The position numbers and the translations under genes are program-made. A stretch of DNA of 55,187 bases, taken from the NCBI GenBank assembly GCA_017463765.1, contig JAFTON010000098.1, positions 1 through 55,187 on the forward strand, given 5' to 3'. This document shows positions 41,386 to 51,000 of this stretch, one piece after another (position 1 is the stretch's first letter; each line of letters begins with the position of its first letter). Below the pieces are notes generated by a model. The model searched no databases. It was not told where the DNA came from and saw nothing but the letters and a program-made list of their open reading frames with translations. This stretch comes from Clostridia bacterium. GTDB lineage: Bacteria > Bacillota > Clostridia > Oscillospirales > CAG-272.

Positions 41386-42801
41386 TTGAAGATAGCAGAA
41401 CTGATTAAAAGAGTAAAGCTCCCTGCAAGAGCTTCGATATATTATCTTGTAGCAAGCGTGATAGGTAAGGCTGTAAGCTTCCTGATTACCCCATTTGCCA
41501 CAAGACTGCTAAGCCGTGAGGATTTCGGTCAATTCAGTCTGTATATGGCAATTTTAGGCGGAGTATCTGTAGTATGCTCTGCCCTGACGTCAGGAAGTGC
41601 GATATACAAGGGAATTAAGGATCACAACGACAACAGACAGGAGTATTTAAAAAACGTTCTTGCAGTCAATCTGGCTTTTTCGTTGTTAATATGTATACTT
41701 TTGTTGGCATTTATGCCGTTTTTAAAACTGAAACGCTTTCTTTTAATACCGATGTCACTTCAAATTTTGTGTGACGGAACGGTTGCAATTGCAATGAGCT
41801 CAAAACGTTTTGACTACAAATACAAGACGGTTGCATGGGTTGCGATAATCATCGCAGTGTTGCCACCCGTGATGGCGATTGTTATTCTCAAAAGGTGGGG
41901 TGGGGGGTATATTGTCAGAATATATGCAATGCTGTTCGTCTCCATCTGCCTTGCTGCCTACTCCATCGCAAAAATCTACCGCGGAAGTAAAAAGAAAACG
42001 CACGGTATGGCAAGATACGTAATAAAAAGCTCCACCCCACTTCTGCCTCACAGTATTTCAAGCGCCATGTCGGTTCAGGCAGACAAGCTTTTTATTACAT
42101 CGATAATGGGGGCATCTGCATTAGCAAAATACAGCGTAGTCTATTCACTGGGAATTGCATTGCAGTTTACCGTAAGCGCAATAGGCTCAGCCCTGAGCCC
42201 CTGGATAATCAGAAGGCTTGACGCAGGTGAAGAGAAAAAAATTTGTGAGCTGGTATTGCCGATGACGGTGGGCTATTGCGCTCTGTCACAGTGTCTCGTT
42301 GCAGTTGCACCCGAGGCAATGCTGATACTTGCACCACGCGATTATCTTGATGCCCTTCCTGCCATTCTGCCCATTGCGCTTTCAACACCTTTTTTATTTA
42401 TTTCATCGGTGGCTACCGTGGGAATCGTTCACTCAGGCAAGAGTCGCTATGCAATGAGGATTTCACTGTTCGGGGTTGCTTTATGTATCATATTAAACTA
42501 TATGTTAATCGGTGGTTTTGGGTTCGTTGGTGCCGGAGCAGCACTGCTGATTTGTCAGGGGGTAACTGCCCTAATTGGTGTGGCTTTTCTTGAAAAAGCA
42601 GGACTCGGTGAAATGCTGTCTCTCGGAAAAATTGTCCTAACCTGTGTTGTAAGTGCATTAGTGGGATTACTGTTTTATCTTATGCGAGAGTCGGTGGCAT
42701 TAAGGCTTTTCACTCTTATATTACCGGGTATCGCACTTCTGTATTGCCTGAAAAAAGCAGGTGAGTTAGTTATGGAAACGGACAAGAAAAAGCTACCGTA
42801 A
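41386..42801 (+). CDS. Wzx-like polysaccharide flippase (MOP superfamily)
   Basis: A 471-aa membrane protein with 12-14 helices. The N-terminal pattern is typical of O-antigen/teichoic-type flippases (ASIYYLVASVIGKAVSFLITP, then TRLLSREDFGQFSLY). The start is TTG at 41386, with AGGA 8 bases upstream; no ATG fits. It stands alone with no glycosyltransferase neighbours, so its lipid-linked substrate is unknown. It is a separate lineage from the SpoVB-like protein at 26534. Confidence 0.85.
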   Translation: MKIAELIKRVKLPARASIYYLVASVIGKAVSFLITPFATRLLSREDFGQFSLYMAILGGVSVVCSALTSGSAIYKGIKDHNDNRQEYLKNVLAVNLAFSLLICILLLAFMPFLKLKRFLLIPMSLQILCDGTVAIAMSSKRFDYKYKTVAWVAIIIAVLPPVMAIVILKRWGGGYIVRIYAMLFVSICLAAYSIAKIYRGSKKKTHGMARYVIKSSTPLLPHSISSAMSVQADKLFITSIMGASALAKYSVVYSLGIALQFTVSAIGSALSPWIIRRLDAGEEKKICELVLPMTVGYCALSQCLVAVAPEAMLILAPRDYLDALPAILPIALSTPFLFISSVATVGIVHSGKSRYAMRISLFGVALCIILNYMLIGGFGFVGAGAALLICQGVTALIGVAFLEKAGLGEMLSLGKIVLTCVVSALVGLLFYLMRESVALRLFTLILPGIALLYCLKKAGELVMETDKKKLP

Positions 42802-42818
42802 TGTTTATTTTGTTATAT

Positions 42819-42857
42819 AAAAAGGGCTTTTGAGGTGTTTTTCACTTCATCAGCCCT
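42819..42857 (-). terminator. Terminator of the 178-aa membrane protein gene
   Basis: Nested stems (GGGCT with AGCCC, and GAAGTG with CACCTC, one wobble) followed on the minus strand by five T. Confidence 0.7.
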
Positions 42858-42862
42858 AATAG

Positions 42863-43399
42863 TTAATATTGATCCTCGGAATAATTGTTTAGTGCCTCTG
42901 CAACATAGGAAACAAGCAGGTCTGCAAATCCATCGCTTGACTCGATAAGAATCTCTGCCCTCTCATATCTTCCCGAGGTGGTTAATCTGTAAATCTCAGT
43001 TGGATCGAGTGTTGGCAGGTAGGAATATTTTTTCATTCCGTAGGGTGTCTTATGCGCCCTTCTCTCCTCTCTTGACTGCTTCTCAATCTTCACAATCTCA
43101 TGCAGCGCTATGCGACAGAGGGTGGTATATCTTTTTCCGGTCTGCTGTCTGACGACAAAAAGAGGAATGCCCTCGCTGTCAAATGTTATATCATAAAAGT
43201 AGATTGGCGCAATATATTTTGCGTAAAGCATAAGAGCTACGGAAAGAAGCAAAATGCCGATAAGGCTTACAATCCCCTTATAAAGTGGAATCAATGTTGA
43301 CAGCGTAATCAGAACAAAAGCTGCCATCATACAGAAAATGAATACCGATCTGGCTTTATTATTACTTGGTTTTGGTTTTACCGAAAATTCTTTTATCAC
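42863..43399 (-). CDS. Membrane protein of unknown function with two helices
   Basis: A 178-aa protein. The N-terminus is basic, and two adjacent membrane helices (about residues 19-63) are followed by a soluble C-terminal domain of mixed strands and helices (about 68-170). The layout of two helices then a small beta-rich domain recalls bacterial PH-domain (YdbT/bPH) proteins, but no diagnostic motif is visible, so this is only a suggestion. It is monocistronic with its own terminator. Confidence 0.7.
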   Translation of the reverse strand: MIKEFSVKPKPSNNKARSVFIFCMMAAFVLITLSTLIPLYKGIVSLIGILLLSVALMLYAKYIAPIYFYDITFDSEGIPLFVVRQQTGKRYTTLCRIALHEIVKIEKQSREERRAHKTPYGMKKYSYLPTLDPTEIYRLTTSGRYERAEILIESSDGFADLLVSYVAEALNNYSEDQY

Positions 43400-43462
43400 G
43401 TCGATTTTTCCTCCGACAGTTTATATAATACAAGTATAACCTAAACAAAAGAAAAAGTCAAC

Positions 43463-43501
43463 AAAAAAGAAGGAAATGCCCGAAAACGAGCCTTTCCTTC
43501 A
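43463..43501 (-). terminator. Terminator of the 79-aa protein gene
   Basis: GAAGGAAA and TTTCCTTC enclose an inner CTCG/CGGG stem, followed on the minus strand by six T. Confidence 0.85.
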
Positions 43502-43550
43502 AACGCAAAAATTATTTATTAAAATATTTATTTCAGAAAACCTGTGATAA

Positions 43551-43790
43551 TCAGAAGATATCATCCCTGCCGTAATACATATCGCGTTTTTCCTCATCAG
43601 TAAGCTGGTCAATATCCTTGCCCTGTCGCATAGCTGTCCACGCACGGTTAGGCACGGGAGGATTGAATGCAGGGAGCTCTATGCCGGGAGTGTTTATACC
43701 GGATACGGCACCGGGAGCATCCTTACGGTAATTTCTCACGTTATACTTTTCGGTATTATCGGTGGTTTTCTTTTTGTTATTCTTTTCCAT
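43551..43790 (-). CDS. Small hydrophilic protein of unknown function
   Basis: A 79-aa protein with a Lys/Asn/Thr-rich N-terminus and a Pro-rich centre (PGIELPAFNPPVPNRAW). The C-terminal block is LTDEEKRDMYYGRDDIF. It has no signal peptide or membrane helix and is probably partly disordered. A GAAAGGAAAA ribosome binding site, a clear terminator and consistent codon use support a real gene. No family recognised. Confidence 0.65.
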   Translation of the reverse strand: MEKNNKKKTTDNTEKYNVRNYRKDAPGAVSGINTPGIELPAFNPPVPNRAWTAMRQGKDIDQLTDEEKRDMYYGRDDIF

Positions 43791-43942
43791 TTAAGTTTTC
43801 CTTTCTTCGATAAGAGAATAAAATCAACCTGCTCTTACCTTTGGTATTAATATTGTGCGCAGAGGAAAGAATTTTTATGTGCTTGATTTTTGGATTTTTG
43901 TGTGATAAAATATCTTTATCACGCACCGAAGGAATAATACTG

Positions 43943-44833
43943 ATGCTTTATAATAATTTAAGTGGATACTTCAGAAATAAATATGGCAGAAGGCTTGGCA
44001 AAATATGTATAGACGGTGGCTTTTCCTGTCCAAACCGTGACGGCACCGTAGGTCACGGTGGATGTATATACTGTGGCGAGCGAGGAGCAGGCGAGCATAT
44101 TGATCAGGGTGCATCTATAAAAGAACAGGTTTTATCAGCTCTTAAGGATGCAGATGAAGACGAAATGTTCGTTGCCTACTTTCAGAATTTTACAAACACA
44201 TATGCGCCGGTTGAGGTTCTTCGCGAAAGATATGATGCGGCATTAATCGACGATAGAATAAAGGTGCTTGCGATAGGAACACGCCCGGACTGTATTGACG
44301 AGGAGATTGCCAGGCTTATCGCCTCATACAAAAACAGAGTTGACGTATGGGTAGAGCTCGGACTCCAGACGGCAAATGATAATACGGCAGATATTATCAA
44401 CCGAGGCTATCACCGTGAGGTGTTTGAAAGAGCTATGGAGCTGCTTGACAAATACTCAGTGCCGGTTGTTGTGCATCTGATAGTAGGACTGCCCGGCGAG
44501 GGACTTGATGAAATAAAGGAAACCGTGGAATATATAAACCGTTTCAATCTTTTTGGTATCAAAATTCATTCAATATACGTTATGAAGAATACAAGACTTG
44601 CAGAGATGTATAAAAATGGTGAATATGCTCCACCATCGATGGAGGAATACGTTAACTCTGCAGTATATATTCTCACCCACGTTTCCCCGAGAGTTACGAT
44701 ACACAGGCTTACCGGAGACTGTCCCGGGGATTTGCTGATTGCGCCCACCTGGAACAGAAATAAAAGCGAAGTGATTAACAGTATAGTATATAAAATGCAA
44801 CTTGAGGGTCTAAGTCAGGGCTGCAGGCATTAA
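43943..44833 (+). CDS. YtqA-like radical SAM protein (TIGR01212 type)
   Basis: A 296-aa radical SAM enzyme. The frame opens at 43841, but ATG 43943 follows AAGGA and gives the usual family start (LYNNLSGYFRNKYGRRLGK). The Fe-S cysteines are in FSCPNRDGTVGHGGCIYCG (about residues 25-43). FQNFTNTYAP, LGLQTANDNT and HLIVGLPGEG (about 184-193) follow in family order. The exact reaction of this family is not established to my knowledge, although some members act on tRNA. It has its own terminator. Confidence 0.88.
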   Translation: MLYNNLSGYFRNKYGRRLGKICIDGGFSCPNRDGTVGHGGCIYCGERGAGEHIDQGASIKEQVLSALKDADEDEMFVAYFQNFTNTYAPVEVLRERYDAALIDDRIKVLAIGTRPDCIDEEIARLIASYKNRVDVWVELGLQTANDNTADIINRGYHREVFERAMELLDKYSVPVVVHLIVGLPGEGLDEIKETVEYINRFNLFGIKIHSIYVMKNTRLAEMYKNGEYAPPSMEEYVNSAVYILTHVSPRVTIHRLTGDCPGDLLIAPTWNRNKSEVINSIVYKMQLEGLSQGCRH

Positions 44834-44837
44834 AATA

Positions 44838-44881
44838 ACCACTTACTTGGCAAAAACGAGCCTTGTAAGTGGTATTTTTTT
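44838..44881 (+). terminator. Terminator of the radical SAM gene
   Basis: ACCACTTAC and GTAAGTGGT form a 9-bp stem, followed by a T-run. Confidence 0.85.
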
Positions 44882-44897
44882 ATTTTGACGGTTAATT

Positions 44898-45455
44898 TTA
44901 CATCATTTTATCAAGAATTGACATAATGGTTTTCTCAAGCTCGTCGAAGGACATATCGATTTCTCCCTTGAAATAATCAACCATAATATCTACGCATGCG
45001 TTGGCAAGAAAGCTTATCTGGACGTATCTTTCGGTTTTGTTTTTTGATAAGAATGGCGACTTCACGTTAGCAAATACCCTTTTGGTAATAATATGCTTTA
45101 TCCTGTCTATAAAATAAATTGCATCGGGAGAACCCGAAACCTTGCGATACAGATCCTCGTTTTCCTTCAGAAAGTTAAAAATACGTTTGATGTAAATATG
45201 GTAATCCGATGTTTTATCGGCATCCATTGCGTCAATTATCATATCAAGGCTACCTAAAAGCTCCCTCAGTATCTCGTCGGCAACGGCGTAGATATCATCA
45301 TAATGATTATAAAAGGTGCTTTTGGCAATATCTGCCCTCTCGGCAAGCTCAGCAACACTGATGCTTGCAATAACCTTCTTCTCACCGATTAGATCAACAA
45401 AGGCAGACCTGATCATTTTTTTAGTTCTGGCAGAATTTCTATACTCTTTCTTCAT
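44898..45455 (-). CDS. TetR-family regulator
   Basis: A 185-aa protein with an N-terminal TetR HTH (about residues 10-55; ISVAELAERADIAKSTFYNHY is the recognition region) and an all-helical C-terminal ligand domain of the TetR_C_7/DhaS-like kind. It is divergent from the MMPL transporter, and an imperfect palindrome lies in between. It therefore probably represses the transporter operon and itself until a lipophilic ligand appears (inference from the common TetR-pump layout). Confidence 0.9.
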   Translation of the reverse strand: MKKEYRNSARTKKMIRSAFVDLIGEKKVIASISVAELAERADIAKSTFYNHYDDIYAVADEILRELLGSLDMIIDAMDADKTSDYHIYIKRIFNFLKENEDLYRKVSGSPDAIYFIDRIKHIITKRVFANVKSPFLSKNKTERYVQISFLANACVDIMVDYFKGEIDMSFDELEKTIMSILDKMM

Positions 45456-45518
45456 AATATGTTCATTTCTTTCTTATAGATTTTTGGACGTTTTAAGACG
45501 CTGTGTCCAATATTGCAA

Positions 45519-45539
45519 AACGACCTAAAATTAGTCGTT
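45519..45539. promoter_or_regulatory. Candidate TetR operator in the regulator-transporter intergenic region
   Basis: AACGAC and GTCGTT form 6-bp arms around a 9-base AT-rich centre. The right arm overlaps TTGAAT (45538-45543), the likely -35 box of the transporter, with TATAAT/TAATAT about 15-17 bases further on. Confidence 0.5.
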
Positions 45540-45615
45540 GAATTTGATTTATTGATATTATAATATAAAAGTGGATATTTGTCAAGAAATACAATTTTAC
45601 TTACGGAGGACTAAC

Positions 45616-48069
45616 GTGAAAAAAGCAAAAGGAGGATCGGGCAGCTTCATGCACAAGGTGTCCGAATTTATCGTAGACAAACGTGGATTTATCTTCCTCG
45701 CAGTTATCATCGGTATTATTTTTTCTGCCTTCTCTATCGGTTGGGTCAAGGTGCAGAACGACCTTACCTCATTCCTGCCTGACAAGTCGGATTCCAAGGC
45801 AGGCGTTGACGTAATGATGGAGGAATTTACCCTGTTCGGCAGCGCGCAGATAATGGTTGCCAATATTTCTCTCGATAAGGCATGGGAAATTAAAGAACAG
45901 CTTGAGAATGTTGAAGGCATTACAATGGTGGATTTTGGTGAGGACAGCGCACGCTATAATAACGTGTCTGCATGTTACACTCTGAATTTCGCCTATGCAC
46001 AGAATGACGAGCGCTGCTCGGTTGCTCTCGACGAGGTAAAGCTGCTGTTAGACGGCTACGACAGCTATATCAGCTCGGATATAGGTAATCCTTTGGGGGA
46101 TATACTTAACGGCGAGATCATGCTGATTATGATAGTTGCAGTAGTGCTCATTATCACAATGCTTCTGTTAACATCAAAATCGGTTGTGGAGCTGCCTGTC
46201 ATACTGCTTACCTTCCTTGCAGCTATGATAATCAATATGGGTACTAACTTTATATACGGAGAAATTTCCTTCGTATCCAACACGGTAACGAGTCTTTTAC
46301 AGCTTGCACTGTCGCTTGACTATGCCGTTATTCTCATTAACAGGTTCCGTGAGGAATATGAAAGGCGAAGTCTTCACGATGCAGTGGTCGAGGCGCTTAC
46401 AAAAGCAGTGCCGGAGGTGTTCGGCAGCTCGCTTACCACGGTTGGCGGTCTGGCTGCAATGATGTGCATGCAGTTCAAGCTTGGTCCCGATATGGCGATG
46501 TGTCTTATTAAAGCAGTGCTGTTAGCTATGCTGTCGGTATTTATCGTTATGCCCGGTTTGCTTATGATATTCGGTAAGGCACTGAAAAAGACCGAGCATA
46601 AGAGTCTTATTCCCGACGTTTCCTTCATCGGTAAGTTTGCGTATAAGACGAGAAAGGTTGTTGTTCCTCTGTTCGTTGTTGTTATCATTGCAGCTATGCT
46701 TGTTTCGGGTGCATGCCCCTTCTCCTACGGTTACACCGATCAGGAGGCAGCAAAGATGAACGAGCAGACGCTTGCAAAAAAGATGATCACCGATAATTTC
46801 GGATCAACAAACATGGTTGCTCTTATCGTTCCTGCAGGTGATTATGAAAAGGAAGCAGAATTACTCAAGGCTCTTGAAGCAAGAGAAGAGGTTTCAAGCA
46901 CTATGGGACTTGCCAATACCGTCGCTATGGACGGCTATACACTGGCATCAGGACTTAATCCAAGGCAATTTTCCGAGCTTGCAGGACTTGACTACGAGAT
47001 AGCAAGCGTTGTTTATGCTGCATACGCTGCAACGCAAGAGGATTACGGCGCAATAATCAATAATCTGTCTGCGTACGAAGTACCTCTTATAGATATCTTC
47101 CTGTTCGTAAGCGAGCAGATTGACTCGGGACTGGTTAGCATTGAGGGAGAGCAGGCAGAAATGCTCGCTTCGGCAAAGGAGCTTATGGGAACGGCTAAGG
47201 ATATGCTTGTAGGCGAAAACTTTGACAGAATGGTTGTTTACCTCAATCTTCCTTCAGACGGAGAAGAGGTGTTCAGCTTCCTTGATGAAATGAAGTCTAT
47301 AGCTAAAAGCTACTATGAGGACGGCGAGGTTTATATTGTAGGTAACGCCACCACTGCCAAGGATTTCAAGGAATCATTCGTTGTTGACAACATAGTTGTT
47401 GCAGCAGTTTCTATCATAACGGTGCTTTTCGTATTACTGCTCTCCTTCAAATCCATAGTGATGCCCGTTATTCTGATCCTTATAATTCAGGGCGCAATAT
47501 GGATCAATTTCTCTATTCCCACGCTTCTTGACACTCCCCTGTTCTTCCTTGGATATATAATTATCTCGGCAATACAGATGGGCGCAAATATAGACTACGC
47601 AATCGTTATTGCAACAAGATATAACGAAGTAAAGGGAGAAATGTCTCCTCGTGATGCAATTATCGAAACTATGAGCTTCGCATTCCCCACCGTAATTACG
47701 TCGGGTACTATAATGTCTGTGGCAGGTCTGCTTATAGGATATATGTCCTCAGAGGCTACTATATCCAGCCTTGGCTTGAACCTGGGACGTGGAACGATAA
47801 TTTCAATTATCCTCGTTCTGTTCGTGCTTCCCCAGTTCCTGCTTGTAAGCGACAAGCTTGTGGATAAAACCAGCTTCAATATTTTCAAGAAGAAGGAAGC
47901 TACGGATGCAAGGCTTGACGGAAGAGTGCGCCTTTGCGGTCAGGTTAGTGGTGAGATAAACGGAAGGATTGAAGGAGTTGTAGACGGAATAATTGACGGA
48001 AATGTAAATCTAACCTTACATTCAGGTAAAATAGTTGAGAAAAAGGAGGAAAACAATGATGATGAATAA
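45616..48069 (+). CDS. MMPL/RND-type transporter with solenoid-like C-terminal tail
   Basis: An 817-aa membrane protein of the MMPL (RND) superfamily. GTG 45616 follows GGAGG by 5 bases and is preferred over a frame extension to 45571. There are two repeats, each of a membrane helix, an extracytoplasmic loop and five helices. Diagnostic blocks are LDYAVILINRFREEYERR (about residues 234-251) and MGANIDYAIVIATRYNE (about 655-671). MMPL pumps export lipids, amphiphiles or peptides. After the last helix, about 45 residues of alternating Gly and Ile/Val (INGRIEGVVDGIIDGNVNL) look like bactofilin-type beta-solenoid rungs, an unusual addition. The next gene starts inside its last codons. Confidence 0.9.
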   Translation: MKKAKGGSGSFMHKVSEFIVDKRGFIFLAVIIGIIFSAFSIGWVKVQNDLTSFLPDKSDSKAGVDVMMEEFTLFGSAQIMVANISLDKAWEIKEQLENVEGITMVDFGEDSARYNNVSACYTLNFAYAQNDERCSVALDEVKLLLDGYDSYISSDIGNPLGDILNGEIMLIMIVAVVLIITMLLLTSKSVVELPVILLTFLAAMIINMGTNFIYGEISFVSNTVTSLLQLALSLDYAVILINRFREEYERRSLHDAVVEALTKAVPEVFGSSLTTVGGLAAMMCMQFKLGPDMAMCLIKAVLLAMLSVFIVMPGLLMIFGKALKKTEHKSLIPDVSFIGKFAYKTRKVVVPLFVVVIIAAMLVSGACPFSYGYTDQEAAKMNEQTLAKKMITDNFGSTNMVALIVPAGDYEKEAELLKALEAREEVSSTMGLANTVAMDGYTLASGLNPRQFSELAGLDYEIASVVYAAYAATQEDYGAIINNLSAYEVPLIDIFLFVSEQIDSGLVSIEGEQAEMLASAKELMGTAKDMLVGENFDRMVVYLNLPSDGEEVFSFLDEMKSIAKSYYEDGEVYIVGNATTAKDFKESFVVDNIVVAAVSIITVLFVLLLSFKSIVMPVILILIIQGAIWINFSIPTLLDTPLFFLGYIIISAIQMGANIDYAIVIATRYNEVKGEMSPRDAIIETMSFAFPTVITSGTIMSVAGLLIGYMSSEATISSLGLNLGRGTIISIILVLFVLPQFLLVSDKLVDKTSFNIFKKKEATDARLDGRVRLCGQVSGEINGRIEGVVDGIIDGNVNLTLHSGKIVEKKEENNDDE

Positions 48070-51000
48070 AAAGAAATATGTTGCATTAAATTTATCCATT
48101 TGTATTATTTTCAGCCTTTTAATACAGTTAATATTACCTACCGTAGCGTTTGCAGGTGAAGAAACGATATATATCGGAAGCGCAGAAGAACTTATCAGCT
48201 TTGCAAAAAAATGCTCCTATGATGCCTTCTCGATTGGAAAAAACGTTCTGCTCACAAATGATATTTCACTAAAGGATACAGGCTTTGAACCTATAGCAAC
48301 ATTTGGTGGCACCTTTGACGGTCAGGGTCATACGATAAGTGGACTTGAGCTTTCAGGTGCATACTCCCCTGTCGGTCTGTTCTCCACGATTGGAAAGGAG
48401 GCAACCGTTAAGAACCTTAAGGTCAACGGTGTGATTTCACCCAGTGGTGACAAGGGCTACGTCGGTGGTATTGCAGGTGACAACAGTGGTCGGATTGAAA
48501 ACTGCGAATTCGCAGGTACTGTAATCGGGTCTGATGACGTTGGAGGTATTACGGGTATAAACAGAGTCAGTGGAAGCATTTCGGGCTGCAGTGTCAGTGG
48601 CGAGATAATCGGTGAAAACCGTACCGGTGGTATTGCGGGAAGTAACGAAGGTCTTATTTCCGACTGTCAGAACTATGCAAAGATAAATACCATAAGTGTT
48701 ACTCCTACCCTATCGCTTGATGAAATCAATCTGTCGCTTACGCTTGATATATCCAAGCTTCCCTCCCTCAACAATATGACGATGAGCGATACAGGCGGTA
48801 TATCGGGTTACTCTGTCGGAATAATTATCGGATGCGAAAACCTGGGTGACGTTGGTTATCCACATATCGGCTATAACGTAGGTGGAATTGTCGGAAGAAG
48901 CACAGGTCACCTCGCCGGTAACAAAAACAGTGCTACAGTTAACGGTCGAAAGGACGTTGGGGGCATTGCAGGACAGATAGAGCCATACGTAAGATATGAA
49001 TTGTCCGAGGATCTTCTTGCTTCGCTGAAAGCCGAGCTTGACAAGCTTGGATCTACGGTAAACGGTGTTGTAGGATCTGCAGGTGAAGGTATTCCCGGTA
49101 TCTCATCAAGGCTCAATACAATTCTCACCAATATCGACGGTGCAACCGATGCAATTGACAAGATAATCAAGGACGGCAGTGATTACGGCGAGGATTTTCT
49201 CGGTGAGATAAACAGAGTCAGCGAGATCGTAAGCGAGGTAATCTCACAGCTGTCCGGAATTACAGACGAGCTTCCTACGCTTGCAGAAATTCTCGGCGGC
49301 AGTCTTACAGATCTGGAGGAGTCTCTTACAAACCTTCAGGAATTTTCCCAAATCAGCGAAGGAATGCTTACAAGCATAATCGGTGCAAGCGAGGATGTGT
49401 CAAAGGCATTCAATCTTATCGGTTCCAGCATTGATAACATTAATATCGGTCTCGGAGAGCTTGAAAAATCAATTACGGTTAAGGACAGTGCTGCTGCAAA
49501 GAATGCTGTACGTAAGATTTCAGACAATCTAAGTGGATTTATTTCTGCTACAGACAGCTTTACCACAGCCCTTAACGGAATGTCAAAAATCCTTGACGAT
49601 GCTCCCTGGATGGATGAGGTGGTTTCGGAAATCTCAGGCTTTGTTACCGTGCTTGGCGAGATATCTGACGCCGTTTCGGTTATTTATGAAGCCACGCTTG
49701 AAATAGATGAAAACATCGACGTTTACTGGAGGAAAATAGAAGAGGCAGGTGACGGTGCCGTTACTGCCGTAGGTCATTTCGCAGATATGGCAAAAAGCCT
49801 TGCTGAAGCTATTGAACTTATGGACAGTGGCATAGATAAAATTGAGTCGGGTCTTGAGAAGCTTTATGACTCTGTAATAATCAATAATCCCGATGAGATT
49901 AAGACTGCGACAAAGGATATCGGTGACGGTATCAATCTTGTAATTGATGCATCGGGCAAGGCAGGTCTTGCTCTTTCCGAGATTTCAGAGACGGTAAAGG
50001 GACTTAACGAAGAGTCCGAGTTGTCCGAAGTATTTTCGGTTTTGTCCGACGCATTCGGTAATCTTGCCGAGTCGGGTAGCGAGATGAGCGATGCAGTATC
50101 TAAGCTGGGCAGTGGAATTTCCACTGTATTGAATAATGTTTCTGTAAACTTTGACGGACTCGAAGAGGGTGGCTCTCTTGTAATAGGTGGTGCAGGCGAT
50201 ATAGCAGATTCCATGGAAAAAATAAAGCTTGCAGCCAAATCCATGAGCGACGGAATGATATCACTTAAAAATGCTGTAACTGCTTTAAACGAAGCAGTTG
50301 AGGTTAAGGACGAGGAAAAGCTTTCTGAGGCCTTTGAAACAGCGCACAAAGCCCTCGGTGATATTGTAGAAGGAGCTAAGGAGCTTACCTCAATTCTGAA
50401 GGATATGTCAAAAACCCTGGCTGAAGCAAAGGTATGGGGTGACAGCCTTATTGACGGTATCGGAGAAGCTACCGAGGCACTTACCGAAATGTCGGGTGCG
50501 CTTGTACTTGTGCAGGAGGGGATAGACTCGCTTCGCAACAATGTTTCATTTGAATTATCAAATGCGAAGGAAGGGCTCAGCTACATCCGAAGAGGACTTT
50601 CTGCTATGTCTCTGGCAGCCTTCAGCCTGAAGGATAGCTTCTCGCATATTTCCGAGGCTCTCACACGGCTTGACAGTGGGTCGGAATACCTGAACGGTGC
50701 GATCTCCGATATTAAGGATTGCATCGGTGGCATAGGAGATGCAATGGACAGTATTGCTCTTATTTCTGAAAAGCTCAAAGATATGGTAAGCTATCTTAAG
50801 GGCGTTGATACAATTCAGCTGCCTACTCCTCCCGAAAGCATTACTGCTACGGCAAACCAACTGTTTATCTATATCTCTGCTATTGAAAACGAGCTGAAAT
50901 ATCTTAACACAGATCTTACCGGTCTCAGTAGCGATATTATTGCTCAGATTGGTAAAATAAACGAGATTTTCGGGGATATTTCGGATAATATTGTTAGCAT

